Assembly (NCBI GenBank): GCA_023431345.1
Contig: JAEYWK010000135.1
Coordinates: forward strand, 30,993-94,992
Reading direction: 5' to 3'
Source of the DNA: Pseudomonadota bacterium
GTDB lineage: Bacteria > Myxococcota_A > Polyangia > Polyangiales > Polyangiaceae
Length of the DNA stretch: 64,000 nucleotides
Shown: piece after piece, positions 48,553-56,733 of the stretch
How the letters are laid out: each line of letters starts with the position of its first letter
Numbering within the stretch: the stretch's first letter is position 1
Position numbers and translations under genes: made by a program
The notes under the pieces: generated by a model
Seen by the model: the letters and a program-made list of their open reading frames with translations, nothing else
Databases searched by the model: none
What the model was told of the DNA's origin: nothing

Positions 48553-49239
48553 ATGAAGGTCATTCTGTTCGGTGCCAGCGGTATGGTCGGTCAGGGCGCG
48601 CTGCGAGAGTGCTTACTCGATCCCGAAGTAGAGGCCGTGCTGGCGATCGGACGGAGCCCCAGCGGGCAAGCGCACCCCAAGCTGCGCGAGCTTTTGCAGC
48701 AAGACGTGACCGATCTCTCGCTCGTCGAGCACGAGCTCGCTGACTACGATGCCTGCTTGTTTTGCCTGGGAGTGTCGGCGGTCGGCAAAAGTGAAGAGGA
48801 GTACCGTCGCATCACGTACGACCTCACCTTACAGGTCGCGCGCTCGCTCGAGCGTCTCAACCCGAAGATGACGTTCGTGTACGTTTCCGGCGGCGGCACC
48901 GACGCGACCGAAAAGGGCTTCGAGATGTGGGCGCGCGTCAAAGGCGCCACCGAGAATGCTTTGCTGGCGATGCCATTCGAGCGCGCCTACATGTTGCGGC
49001 CTGGTTTCGTGCGACCGCTGCACGGCGTGCCCACGAAGAAGCGCTGGTACGGGGCGCTGTCGACGCTCGTGGGTCCGCTGTACCCAGCGCTCAAGCGCCT
49101 CTTGCCGAGCTATGTCACCACCACGGAAGAGCTCGGGCAGGCCATGCTCGCGCTCGTCAAAGGCGGCTCACGCGAGCGGGTGCTCGAGAATCGCGACATC
49201 GCGACGCTCGCCGGCGGCGGCATGACCCCTCAGGTCTGA
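48553..49239 (+). CDS. NAD(P)-binding Rossmann-fold protein, atypical SDR (TIP30/HTATIP2-like)
   Basis: A 228-aa protein beginning MKVILFGASGMVGQGAL, the TGxxGxxG-type nucleotide motif of extended/atypical short-chain dehydrogenases. LFCLGVSAVGKSEEEYRRI, YVSGGGTDATEKGF and MLRPGFVRPLHG follow the same order as in HTATIP2-like proteins. The catalytic Tyr-x-x-x-Lys motif of classical SDRs is not evident; instead WARVKGATENAL lies where it would be. A GGAGG lies upstream at 48535-48539. The role is unknown; oxidoreductase or NmrA-type nucleotide sensing are both possible. Confidence 0.8.
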   Translation: MKVILFGASGMVGQGALRECLLDPEVEAVLAIGRSPSGQAHPKLRELLQQDVTDLSLVEHELADYDACLFCLGVSAVGKSEEEYRRITYDLTLQVARSLERLNPKMTFVYVSGGGTDATEKGFEMWARVKGATENALLAMPFERAYMLRPGFVRPLHGVPTKKRWYGALSTLVGPLYPALKRLLPSYVTTTEELGQAMLALVKGGSRERVLENRDIATLAGGGMTPQV

Positions 49240-49398
49240 GCAAGGCAGTCTCCGGACTGCGGTGCTGCAGGAGCGCCCGGCGAACAAGTAACCAGCGGGG
49301 AGTGACGTGCGGCTGCATGTTTTGCCGATGTTTCGGGTTGCGAGCGTAACAATTGACTATGCCCTCTCGCGAGGCGGCCCCACTACCGTGCGGAGGCG

Positions 49399-50556
49399 GT
49401 GTCGACTCAAGCAGTGGTGCGGGTCAGTGAAGCTCTCGGAGTGATCGAGGCGGCGCATTCCGGGCATGGCGACTTGACTGCCTGGTGCGCGGGGCTCATC
49501 GACGCAGGGCGGCGCTTCTTCCTCGGTGTGCTGGTGAACGCGGCCGTCGTGCGCCGCGACGAGACGCACTACACGCCGGTCGGCTACGCCAGCACGGAAG
49601 CCAGGGTCACTGATTACATGGGGGCACAGGGAGCCGCCGTGCCGACTGCTGATCTAGACCCCTACGCGCGCTGTCCCACGTACTGCTCCACCATCGCCGG
49701 GCTCGGCATGGAGCCGACGCCGGGCGCGGCGGAGTTTCAGAATCTATTCGACGGAAGCGACGTGCTCGGCCTCGTCGGGATCGTCGACCAGTACTCGGTG
49801 ACCATCGGCGTGCCGTACCCGATCGAGCGCCTGCGCTTGGCCGCCCGTGATCACCGTCTGCTCGTGCAGGTAGCGCTGCACCTGGAAGCGGGCCTGCGCT
49901 TGCGCCTCGAGCCCGCTGCCACCCTCGGTCTGCTCTCTCCCGACGGACGGCTGCTGCACGCCGAGCAAGAGCTGAAAGAAGCCAGCAACCAGGTCGCCTT
50001 GAGTGACCACGTCAAGAGCGTGGAGCGGCTACGCCTGCGTGAGCACCGCGGGCTCGAGTCGGCCGCCAGCGCCTGGAGCGCGCTGGTCAGCGGAACGTGG
50101 GGCATCGTCGAGCGCGTCGAGTCCGACGGCAAGCGCCTGTACTCGGTCATCGACACCCGCGCGACGCAGCGGCTTCGGCAGCTGTCGCGGCTCGAGACTC
50201 AAGTGGTGGAGCTCAGCGCGCGTGGCTTGAGCGGGAAGGCCGTCGCCTACGCGCTGGGCGTGACGACCCCTGCGGTGAGCCAAGCCCTGCTGAGCGCGGC
50301 GCTCAAGCTCGGCGTGCACAGCCGCACCGAGGTGGTGGCGCTGGCGGCGCGACTGCTCGGAACGCCGCGCGACAGCGAGCGCCACGCCGAGCTCACGCCG
50401 GCCGAGCGCGAGGTGCTGGCTCTGGTGCGCATGGGCTACACGAACGCCGACATCGCTCGAGGTCGGCAGCGCTCGGAGCGAACCGTAGCCAACCAGGTCG
50501 CGGCGCTCTTGCACAAGCTCGAGGCGCCGTCGCGGCGCGCGCTCGCCGCTCAGTAA
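49399..50556 (+). CDS. Transcriptional regulator with two tandem LuxR-type HTH domains
   Basis: A 385-aa regulator. Residues 1-250 are a regulatory region of unknown fold, with VRRDETHYTPVGY-like beta segments but no receiver motifs. Two LuxR-type helix-turn-helix domains follow: residues about 262-320 (LETQVVELSARGLSGKAVAYALGVTTPAVS) and 331-385 (LTPAEREVLALVRMGYTNADIARGRQRSERTV). The second is the more canonical. The start is a GTG at 49399, with GGAGG only 2 bases away, so a GTG at 49414 or 49417 is also possible. Targets unknown; it stands alone. Confidence 0.8.
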   Translation: MSTQAVVRVSEALGVIEAAHSGHGDLTAWCAGLIDAGRRFFLGVLVNAAVVRRDETHYTPVGYASTEARVTDYMGAQGAAVPTADLDPYARCPTYCSTIAGLGMEPTPGAAEFQNLFDGSDVLGLVGIVDQYSVTIGVPYPIERLRLAARDHRLLVQVALHLEAGLRLRLEPAATLGLLSPDGRLLHAEQELKEASNQVALSDHVKSVERLRLREHRGLESAASAWSALVSGTWGIVERVESDGKRLYSVIDTRATQRLRQLSRLETQVVELSARGLSGKAVAYALGVTTPAVSQALLSAALKLGVHSRTEVVALAARLLGTPRDSERHAELTPAEREVLALVRMGYTNADIARGRQRSERTVANQVAALLHKLEAPSRRALAAQ

Positions 50557-50642
50557 CTGCCCGCTCGCGGCTGCGTTCGGTCCGTCGGAGGGCTCCGCTC
50601 GGCGGAGGGGGCGCCATCTCGTCGGCGCCCGTCGTTCCGGCG

Positions 50643-50696
50643 AGGAGTCGTACGTTGGCGCGGAGTCGTACGTTGGCGCGGAGTCGTACGTCGGCG
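50643..50696. repeat. Three direct repeats of 18 bp
   Basis: The unit GGAGTCGTACGTTGGCGC occurs at 50643-50660 and 50661-50678 exactly, and at 50679-50696 with one change (T to C). It lies between the LuxR-type gene and the ribbon-helix-helix gene. Each unit contains the palindrome CGTACG, so it could be a set of regulatory or integration-like sites; no function is proven. Confidence 0.9.
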
Positions 50697-50725
50697 CGTC
50701 GCGTCGAGACCGACCACGGCGTAAA

Positions 50726-50755
50726 TGCAATGCAAATGAAATCAAATGCATTGCA
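50726..50755 (+). promoter_or_regulatory. Perfect inverted repeat, probable operator of the RHH gene
   Basis: TGCAATGCA (50726-50734) and TGCATTGCA (50747-50755) are exact inverse complements separated by 12 bp, an AT-rich island in a GC-rich region, 36 bp before the start of the ribbon-helix-helix gene. TTGCAC (50751-50756) could act as a -35 element. RHH proteins typically bind such paired sites as tetramers, so autoregulation is the likely use. Confidence 0.75.
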
Positions 50756-50791
50756 CTAGGGATCGACTGTGTTACGAAAGCGTCGAGCTTC

Positions 50792-51016
50792 ATGGCCGTT
50801 CGCAAGCGCAAACCCACCCGCCCCGCGCCGCCCCGCGGCAGCAACGACAGCCAGCTGGTCGTCCGCCTGCCCGGCAGCTTGATCGGCCGGGTGGACGAGT
50901 TCGCTCAGCGCATGCGCAGTGAGCTGCCGGGGGCACGCTTCGCGCGGGCCGAGGCGGTGCGGGTCTTGCTCACCCGCGCGCTCGATCAGCTGAAGCCACG
51001 GAGCGTGCGCTCGTGA
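50792..51016 (+). CDS. Ribbon-helix-helix DNA-binding protein (74 aa)
   Basis: A small basic protein. After a disordered Lys/Arg/Pro-rich tail, NDSQLVVRLPGSLIGRVDEF gives the beta-strand-helix of the RHH (CopG/Arc/MetJ) fold, followed by FARAEAVRVLLTRALDQL, the second helix. A perfect inverted repeat lies just upstream. It overlaps the next gene by 4 bp (GTGA), so the two form an operon. This resembles an antitoxin arrangement, but the partner has no recognisable toxin features. Confidence 0.83.
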   Translation: MAVRKRKPTRPAPPRGSNDSQLVVRLPGSLIGRVDEFAQRMRSELPGARFARAEAVRVLLTRALDQLKPRSVRS

Positions 51017-51282
51017 GCGGCAAGCTGCTGTCTTTGTTCGACCATCCCGAGTTCGCGAAGCGCTCGCAGGCCCGCGCGGAGCGAGAGCTGGCCGCCCGCG
51101 TGCTGCCCGCCGAGCGCGTTTCGCCGAGCCGGCTGCGCTGTCGGCGCTGCTCGCTCGAGTACGAGGTCATCCCGCGCTTACCGGGCGCGGGCGCGCCGAA
51201 TGAGCCATGCCCGAGCTGCGAGCCGCCGGCAGATCTCGACGCGCTCGAGTCCTTCTTGGCGCGGTTGATGAGCGAAGACTGA
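51013..51282 (+). CDS. Small Cys-cluster (zinc-ribbon-like) protein, partner of the RHH gene
   Basis: An 89-aa protein starting with GTG inside the RHH stop (GTGA overlap). The middle has CRRCSLEYEVIP and, after about 20 residues, CPSCEP, so four Cys in CxxC...CxxC spacing suggest one zinc ribbon. The N-terminal LLSLFDHPEFAKRSQARAERELAAR is helical and the C-terminus acidic. No nuclease or kinase motif is seen. Function unknown; it may assist the RHH protein or act as an unusual toxin, but nothing in the sequence decides this. Confidence 0.68.
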   Translation: MSGKLLSLFDHPEFAKRSQARAERELAARVLPAERVSPSRLRCRRCSLEYEVIPRLPGAGAPNEPCPSCEPPADLDALESFLARLMSED

Positions 51283-51320
51283 TAGCGGGCGCAAGCGACC
51301 GTGTGCCATGATTCGCCGGC

Positions 51321-52295
51321 ATGCGTCGCTCGCGGTCGTTCCTCGGTCTGCTCATCGGTCTGCCAATTGCGGTGGGCGCCTGCTCACGCATCATTGGCAT
51401 CTCCGAGTACGAGATCGACCCCGACCTCGACGAACACGCCTCCTCGGGGGGCGGCTCACGGCTAACCGACGCCGGCGCTCCCGCCTCCGGTGACGCGGGC
51501 GAGAGCGGTCGTACCCGCGGCGGCGAGACGACCGGCGGCAGCTCCAGCGGCGGCGACACCAGCGGCGGCGACAGCGGCGGCGCCATCAACGGCGGCGCCA
51601 CCAGCACTGCCGCGGGAGCGCCGGCGGGCTGCGAGTCAGCCGCCGACTGCGACGACGACATCGTCTGCACGGTCGACGTTTGCCTCCCGAGCGGCAAATG
51701 TCGAAACACGGCCGACGATTCGGCCTGCGACGCTATGAAGTGCCAAACCTGTCAGGCAGGCGTCGGCTGCGTCGCGGGCCCCACCGACGACCTCGATTTG
51801 CTGACTGACCCTGGCTTCGACGGCAAGAACGAGGATTGGGTCGAGACGTCCGATACCTTCGCTGATCAGAACATCTTCGCCAGCGCCCAGGCCCAAACCC
51901 CACCCAACATCGCGAAGTTCGGCCCGGCCGTGAGCGGCGCCGAAGAGCAAGAGTACGCCGATCTCCTGCAGTACGTCGTGATCCCCGAGCGCGCCGTTAG
52001 CATCACGCTATCGGGTTACTACAAGGTAGCGCCGGGCCTCACTCTGCCCGGCGACGACTACACGGTGGCCGCCTTCTACGAGCTCGGGGCCACCAGCCCG
52101 ACCGCCGAGTTTCACAGCTGGCCGGGCGACGAGGCGCAGGCGGCGTGGAAGGCGTTCAGCTACGACGTGTCACGAGCCGAGGTCGCCGAGATGGCAGGCA
52201 GGGAGTACTCGTTCGATCTGGTCGCGTACAGCTGGGAGAGCGTGTTCCAGTTCGATTCACTGCGGATGACCGCGAGGGTGTGCGAGGCTCAGTAG
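51321..52295 (+). CDS. Secreted lipoprotein with Gly/Ser linker, unknown function
   Basis: A 324-aa predicted lipoprotein. The signal peptide ends IAVGAC, with lipid-bearing Cys21, then a Gly/Ser/Ala/Asp-rich linker to about residue 95. A Cys-rich segment follows (GCESAADCDDDIVCTVDVC, then CDAMKCQTCQAGVGC), a known motif of myxobacterial cell-surface proteins. The C-terminal half (about 155-320) is a beta-sandwich-like region (YVVIPERAVSITLSGYYKV) that could bind carbohydrate. No catalytic residues are recognised. The stop overlaps the 3' end of the convergent membrane gene by 7 bp. Confidence 0.78.
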   Translation: MRRSRSFLGLLIGLPIAVGACSRIIGISEYEIDPDLDEHASSGGGSRLTDAGAPASGDAGESGRTRGGETTGGSSSGGDTSGGDSGGAINGGATSTAAGAPAGCESAADCDDDIVCTVDVCLPSGKCRNTADDSACDAMKCQTCQAGVGCVAGPTDDLDLLTDPGFDGKNEDWVETSDTFADQNIFASAQAQTPPNIAKFGPAVSGAEEQEYADLLQYVVIPERAVSITLSGYYKVAPGLTLPGDDYTVAAFYELGATSPTAEFHSWPGDEAQAAWKAFSYDVSRAEVAEMAGREYSFDLVAYSWESVFQFDSLRMTARVCEAQ

Positions 52296-52507
52296 CCGGC
52301 CCGGACCACGAAGTAGAGGAGGGCGCAGAGCAGCGCGGCGATGCCCAGCGCGACCAGCACGCTCGGTACGAAGTACGGAAACACCATCAGCACGAGCCCG
52401 ATCAGCACGTGCGGCGCGCGGCTCATCTTCCGCCCGTAGCTGAAGAGCACGAAGCCAATGCCCGACACCGCGAAGCCGGCTACCAGCGTGCCCATGTCGA
52501 AGCTCAC
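52289..52507 (-). CDS. Small two-span membrane protein (72 aa)
   Basis: A short hydrophobic protein with two predicted membrane spans: MGTLVAGFAVSGIGFVLFSY and VLIGLVLMVFPYFV, the latter running into PSVLVALGIAALLCALLYF, which may be a third. No family is recognised. It converges with the lipoprotein gene and overlaps its 3' end by 7 bp. Upstream of it on the minus strand is a 270-bp spacer that holds a G-quadruplex-type motif. Confidence 0.62.
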   Translation of the reverse strand: MSFDMGTLVAGFAVSGIGFVLFSYGRKMSRAPHVLIGLVLMVFPYFVPSVLVALGIAALLCALLYFVVRAGY

Positions 52508-52580
52508 GCGCTCAGCTTAGCGCCAATCGCGCGGAGCTCCCGCGCCCAGCAGCGGCGGGTGGCGGCGAGAAAATGCAACA

Positions 52581-52612
52581 GGGAGACGGGGAGGCGGGGA
52601 ATGTGGGGGGGG
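52581..52612 (+). other. G-quadruplex motif (four G-runs)
   Basis: The plus strand reads G3-N4-G4-N4-G4-N5-G8 at 52581-52612, which satisfies the canonical four-run G3+ rule with short loops. It lies in the 270-bp non-coding gap between the small membrane gene and the cytochrome gene, about 75 bp before the start of the former on its template strand. The rest of this gap contains nothing I recognise. Confidence 0.8.
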
Positions 52613-52777
52613 AGACGCGCGCGGGGCGCGTGGGCGGATCGGCGAAGCTTGCGGTAGCGGCGGGCAGTCACTTCTCGCGCTAGGTCCGGCCTGCGCCCGC
52701 TTGGGCGAGCAGGTCGGAGCAAAAGGGGCGCGAGACGGCGATCGCGGGCGGCGAACGCCTTTCGAGCGCCCCTTCCG

Positions 52778-53269
52778 TTACTTATTGATCTTGTGACAGC
52801 CGCCGCAGCCGAAGCCCTCGCCCGTCGCGGGGTCGTACGGCTTTTTGCCGAAGATTTCGGCCATCTGCGGCGCGACCTTCGTGCCCATGAACTCGGCCAT
52901 CTTCGGATCCTTCTCGGCCTCTTCGAGCTTGCCGTCCTTCACATGCAGCTCGGGCAAGAAATCGGCCGGGTGCGGCTTGAAGGAGGGGCCGTGACAGGTC
53001 TTGCAGCCAAAGTCGGCGTACTTGGCGCTGTCGAACTCCTGGAAGGTCTTGGCCATCGGCGGCACGACCTTCTTCTTCATGAAGATGCCCTTCTCTTTGT
53101 CGGACATCGAGTCACTCCACACGTCGGCGCCGCCACCCCCCGCGTCGGCGGGCTGGACGCCGGGCTCGGCGGGTGAGCTTGCGGCCGGCTGGCTAGCGCC
53201 GCACCCGAGAAGCGCCGCAGCGGCGAGTAACGACCACGACAATCCCAACAAACCTGACGAACGACCCAT
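52778..53269 (-). CDS. Di-haem c-type cytochrome lipoprotein with an internal duplication
   Basis: A 163-aa exported protein. The signal ends AAALLGC, a lipobox, then a short linker. Two haem c motifs, CKTCH and CGGCH, lie at about residues 93-97 and 155-159. Each is preceded by a similar block: FMKKKVVPPMAKTFQEF before the first and FMGTKVAPQMAEIFGKK before the second, so the protein looks like two copies of one haem module. No axial Met or His can be assigned by eye. It would carry electrons outside the inner membrane; no oxidase or reductase genes adjoin it. Confidence 0.88.
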   Translation of the reverse strand: MGRSSGLLGLSWSLLAAAALLGCGASQPAASSPAEPGVQPADAGGGGADVWSDSMSDKEKGIFMKKKVVPPMAKTFQEFDSAKYADFGCKTCHGPSFKPHPADFLPELHVKDGKLEEAEKDPKMAEFMGTKVAPQMAEIFGKKPYDPATGEGFGCGGCHKINK

Positions 53270-53309
53270 ACGCTAATCCTCCAATTGAATAGAGCTAGGG
53301 TCGCTCACA

Positions 53310-54125
53310 CTAGTACAGATCGCGGGCCATGAGCTCGAGTAGAAAGCTCGGGTTATCCACGTGTAGCCAGTGGCCGGCGTTCGGCACCACGTGCAGCCGC
53401 CTCGACGGCACGCGGTCGACCAGTGTCTGCAAACGGGCACGATTCTCGGGCGCCCAGCGATCGCTCCGCTCGGCGACGACCACGCGGAAGTCTGAACCGC
53501 TCTCCCCGGACTCCAGGACCGGCCACAGGTCCACACGGAAGTAGTCGAGCATCAGCTCGTAAATGGCGTCCAAGTCGAAGCGCCAGACGAGGCCGCTCGG
53601 CTGGCGCACGAGGTTCGTGGCGAGCCAATTCGCGGTGCCGGAGCTCAGGCCCTGGGCCGTTAGCTCGCCCACCACGACCGCGCGGTCCGCGGCAGGGGTA
53701 CTGGTCGCGCGCACGGCTGCGATCACGCGGATCACCTCGTTCTCGGCGCTCGGCGCCTGACTGCCCGGGTTCGAGTCGAGGATCCAGAGCTGCCGCGCGC
53801 GACCCGGATAGAGCGAGCCGAACATCAGCGCGGTCTTCCCCCCGAACGAATGACCCGCGATCACCTCGGGCTCCTGACCGAGCTCGGCGATGAGCGACGC
53901 GAGATCGCGCGCGCAGGCCTCGAGTGTGTTCGGCGGCGGCGCGCCTCGAGAGTCGCCGTGGTGGCGCAGATCGACGAGGCAGAAGCGATACTCCGGTCGG
54001 AGCTTGCTCAGCTTGAGCGCGAGGCTGCGCAGGTTGCTGCCGCTCCCGAGCGCGCCGTGGAGCAGCAGCGCGAGCTTGGGGGCCGTGGGTTCACCGACGA
54101 GAGCGTGGGCCGGAACGAAGGTCAC
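53310..54125 (-). CDS. Alpha/beta hydrolase
   Basis: A 271-aa hydrolase fold protein. The oxyanion-hole region is LLLHGALGSGSNL, the nucleophile elbow is GHSFGG (Ser near residue 93), an acidic residue is in the VVVAERSDRWAPENR region, and the catalytic His is in PNAGHWLHVDNP near the C-terminus. DLRHHGDSRG is the family's usual DLRGHGxS region. It could be an esterase or C-C hydrolase; the substrate cannot be read. The start is GTG at 54125. It is divergent from the GH15 gene. Confidence 0.87.
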   Translation of the reverse strand: MTFVPAHALVGEPTAPKLALLLHGALGSGSNLRSLALKLSKLRPEYRFCLVDLRHHGDSRGAPPPNTLEACARDLASLIAELGQEPEVIAGHSFGGKTALMFGSLYPGRARQLWILDSNPGSQAPSAENEVIRVIAAVRATSTPAADRAVVVGELTAQGLSSGTANWLATNLVRQPSGLVWRFDLDAIYELMLDYFRVDLWPVLESGESGSDFRVVVAERSDRWAPENRARLQTLVDRVPSRRLHVVPNAGHWLHVDNPSFLLELMARDLY

Positions 54126-54242
54126 GCCGGCTTCTAGCCAAGCGGCCCTGCCCCTTCAAGCTGTCCGTGGGGCCGCCCTCACGCTCGGCGCTGAGCCGCC
54201 TCGGTCGATCCGCTGGCATGAATCTGGCACCCTGGGTTTCAG

Positions 54243-56069
54243 ATGCAGCCCACGACGCACCTCCGTATCGAGGACTACGCCATGATCGGAGACTGCGAGA
54301 CCGCCGCGCTGGTCGGGCGCAACGGCTCCATCGACTGGCTGTGCTGGCCGCGCTTCGACTCGGGAGCGTGCTTCGCGGCGCTGCTGGGAGGCGCGGAGCA
54401 CGGCCGCTGGCAGATTGCTCCGCGCGACGGCGTCACGAGCTCACGGCGGCGCTACCGCCAGGACACGCTGATCCTCGAGACCGATTTCGAGACCGCGGAC
54501 GGCGCGGTCACCGTGATCGACTTCATGCCGATCGAGCGTTCTCGCGTCTCGAACCTCGTGCGCATCGTCGTGGGTCGGCGCGGCACGCTGGCACTGCGCT
54601 CGGAGCTGGTGCTGAGGTTCGACTACGGCGCGCTGGTGCCCTGGGTGACGCGGCTGAGCGACGGCCAGCTGCGCGCCATCGCCGGCCCCGACATGGTCAC
54701 GTTGCAATCCGACGCTGAATCGCACGGGGAGGACCTGACGACCGTCGCCGACTTCAGCGTCGCGGCCGGGCAGCGCGTGGCCTTCGTGCTCAGCTACTGC
54801 GCTTCGCACCTCCCTCCGCCGCCCGTCGTCGACGCCGAGCAGAGCTTGCGCGAGACCGAAACCTATTGGCGCGATTGGTCCGCCAAGTGTTCTTACCGCG
54901 GTGAGTGGCAGGAAGCTGTTCGGCGCTCGCTGATCACGCTCAAAGCGCTGACCTACGCCCCAACGGGCGGCCTCGTCGCGGCGCCCACCACGTCGTTGCC
55001 GGAGCTGCTCGGCGGCGTGCGCAACTGGGATTACCGCTACTGCTGGCTGCGCGATTCCACGTTGACCCTGCTCGCCCTGCTCGACGCCGGCTACACGGAG
55101 GAAGCCAAAGCCTTTCGAGATTGGCTGCTGCGCGCGGTGGCGGGGCAGCCATCGGCGCTGCGCATCATGTACGGCGTGGCGGGCGAACGCCGGCTCCCGG
55201 AGAGCTCGCTCGATTGGCTGCCGGGCTACGCGGGCTCGCGGCCGGTGCGGATCGGCAACGCGGCCGACAGTCAGCTGCAGCACGACGTGTTCGGGGAGGT
55301 GATGGACGTGCTGCACCAAGCGCGGGAGGCCGGCATCGCCAGCGGCGAAGCGGATTGGTCGCTGCAGGTGGCTCTGCTCGGTCATCTGGAGCAAGTGTGG
55401 CGGGAGCCTGATCACGGCATTTGGGAGGTCCGCGCCGAGCCGCAGCACTTCACTCATTCCAAGGTGATGGCCTGGGTCGCAGTCGACCGCAGCATCCGCA
55501 GCGCCGAGCAGTTCGGCCTCGCCGGGCCGCTGGCTCGCTGGCGCGCGCTTCGCGAAGAGATCAAGCGTGACGTTTGCGAGCACGGCTACGACGCCGAGCT
55601 CGGTAGCTTCGTGCAACGCTACGGCGGCAAGGAGCTCGACGCGAGCGCCTTGCTGTTTCCGCTCGTGGGCTTCTTGCCCCCCGACGACCCCCGCGTTCGC
55701 TCGACGCTGCGCACCATCGAGCGCGAGCTGACCGTCGACGGCCTCGTGCTCCGTTACCGCACCGATCGAACACGCGACGGTTTGCCCGAGGGCGAAGGCG
55801 TGTTCCTACCCTGCAGCTTTTGGCTGGCTGACAACCTGATCCTGGCGGGGCGCGAGGCCGACGCGCGCCGCTTGTTCACGCGGCTGCTCGATCTGCGTAG
55901 CGACGTGGGCCTGCTCGCGGAGGAGTACGACCCACTTCAGCGCCATCAACTCGGCAACTACCCGCAGGCGTTCTCGCACTTGGCCTTGGTCGGCACGGCC
56001 TTGAACCTGGCGCGAGGCCCGAACCCGCTCGAGCAACGCCCCCGCGACTCCGCGACTCGAACGGCGTGA
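54243..56069 (+). CDS. Glycoside hydrolase family 15 (trehalase/glucoamylase-like)
   Basis: A 608-aa GH15 protein. An N-terminal beta domain begins with RIEDYAMIGDCETAALVGRNGSIDWLCWPRFDSG, followed by the (alpha/alpha)6 barrel with NWDYRYCWLRDST, GIWEVRAEPQHFTHSKVMAW with a likely catalytic Glu in WEVR, and EEYDPLQRHQLGNYPQAFSH near the end with the second Glu. Length and motifs match the bacterial GH15 trehalases that cleave alpha,alpha-trehalose, but glucoamylase action on other alpha-glucans is possible. There is no signal peptide, so it is presumably cytoplasmic. The next gene converges. Confidence 0.9.
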   Translation: MQPTTHLRIEDYAMIGDCETAALVGRNGSIDWLCWPRFDSGACFAALLGGAEHGRWQIAPRDGVTSSRRRYRQDTLILETDFETADGAVTVIDFMPIERSRVSNLVRIVVGRRGTLALRSELVLRFDYGALVPWVTRLSDGQLRAIAGPDMVTLQSDAESHGEDLTTVADFSVAAGQRVAFVLSYCASHLPPPPVVDAEQSLRETETYWRDWSAKCSYRGEWQEAVRRSLITLKALTYAPTGGLVAAPTTSLPELLGGVRNWDYRYCWLRDSTLTLLALLDAGYTEEAKAFRDWLLRAVAGQPSALRIMYGVAGERRLPESSLDWLPGYAGSRPVRIGNAADSQLQHDVFGEVMDVLHQAREAGIASGEADWSLQVALLGHLEQVWREPDHGIWEVRAEPQHFTHSKVMAWVAVDRSIRSAEQFGLAGPLARWRALREEIKRDVCEHGYDAELGSFVQRYGGKELDASALLFPLVGFLPPDDPRVRSTLRTIERELTVDGLVLRYRTDRTRDGLPEGEGVFLPCSFWLADNLILAGREADARRLFTRLLDLRSDVGLLAEEYDPLQRHQLGNYPQAFSHLALVGTALNLARGPNPLEQRPRDSATRTA

Positions 56070-56118
56070 AGCCTCCATCCACCGCGCCTGAAAGTGGCTC
56101 GGAGGAGGAGCCGCGACG

Positions 56119-56544
56119 CTACTGGCGAGGGTCGGGGTCTCCGTCAGCGGCGAAGGCCTCGGCTTCGGTCAGTCGCGGATGATCGCCCGCGAGCTCGTAG
56201 CCGGGCGGCTTGTGATCGATGAAAATTTCACGGGCGAGGCTAAACTGCGAGGGTTCGTCGAAGGTGCCGGCTCCGAGCGTGTACAGCTGCTCGGCCTTCA
56301 GGAAGTAGAACAAGCTCGTGCCGCAGCTCGTGCAAAACCCGCGCTCGGCCCACTCCGACGACGCATAGCGAGCCACGTGCTCGCTGCCGTGGAAAGTCAC
56401 TTGCTTCACTCCGACGCCGAAGAACGGCGCGCCGCCGGACCAGCGTCGGCACATACCGCAATGGCAAGCGTGGCAATGTCGCTCGACTCCTTCCGCCGTG
56501 AACGTCACCTTCCCGCACAGACATTTGCCGCTGCTCTGCGCCAT
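56119..56544 (-). CDS. GFA-family (zinc Cys-cluster) protein
   Basis: A 141-aa protein of the glutathione-dependent formaldehyde-activating (GFA/DUF636) fold. The Cys pattern is CLCGKVTF, CHACHCGMCRRW and CTSCGT, giving the two zinc sites of the family. IDHKPPGYELAGD near the C-terminus is usual for GFA proteins. Glutathione-formaldehyde activity is unproven for most members. ATG at 56544 begins MAQSSGKCLCG; a longer upstream frame is Arg/His-rich spurious sequence. It is a stand-alone gene, converging with the GH15 gene. Confidence 0.88.
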   Translation of the reverse strand: MAQSSGKCLCGKVTFTAEGVERHCHACHCGMCRRWSGGAPFFGVGVKQVTFHGSEHVARYASSEWAERGFCTSCGTSLFYFLKAEQLYTLGAGTFDEPSQFSLAREIFIDHKPPGYELAGDHPRLTEAEAFAADGDPDPRQ

Positions 56545-56733
56545 GGACCCCTGCCTAGCACCGCTGCCCAGGTGGAGCTGCCGCAGGTGGCACGGCGTTG
56601 CGATATCTCGGGTGCGAAGCGTGCGCCCCGCCAGCGGGGGGGCTGAGCGGGTCGAAGTGCCGCACCGGTGACAGGCTTGCCCCCCGCGAGGGTCCGGTGC
56701 TACGAAACTGACAATTCGTAACACCCGGTTCAA

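Noticed and set aside
50792..51282. Classical toxin-antitoxin pair
   Set aside because: The RHH gene fits an antitoxin but the partner shows a Cys cluster and no RelE, MazF, PIN, HipA or kinase features. Kept as a finding, not named as TA.
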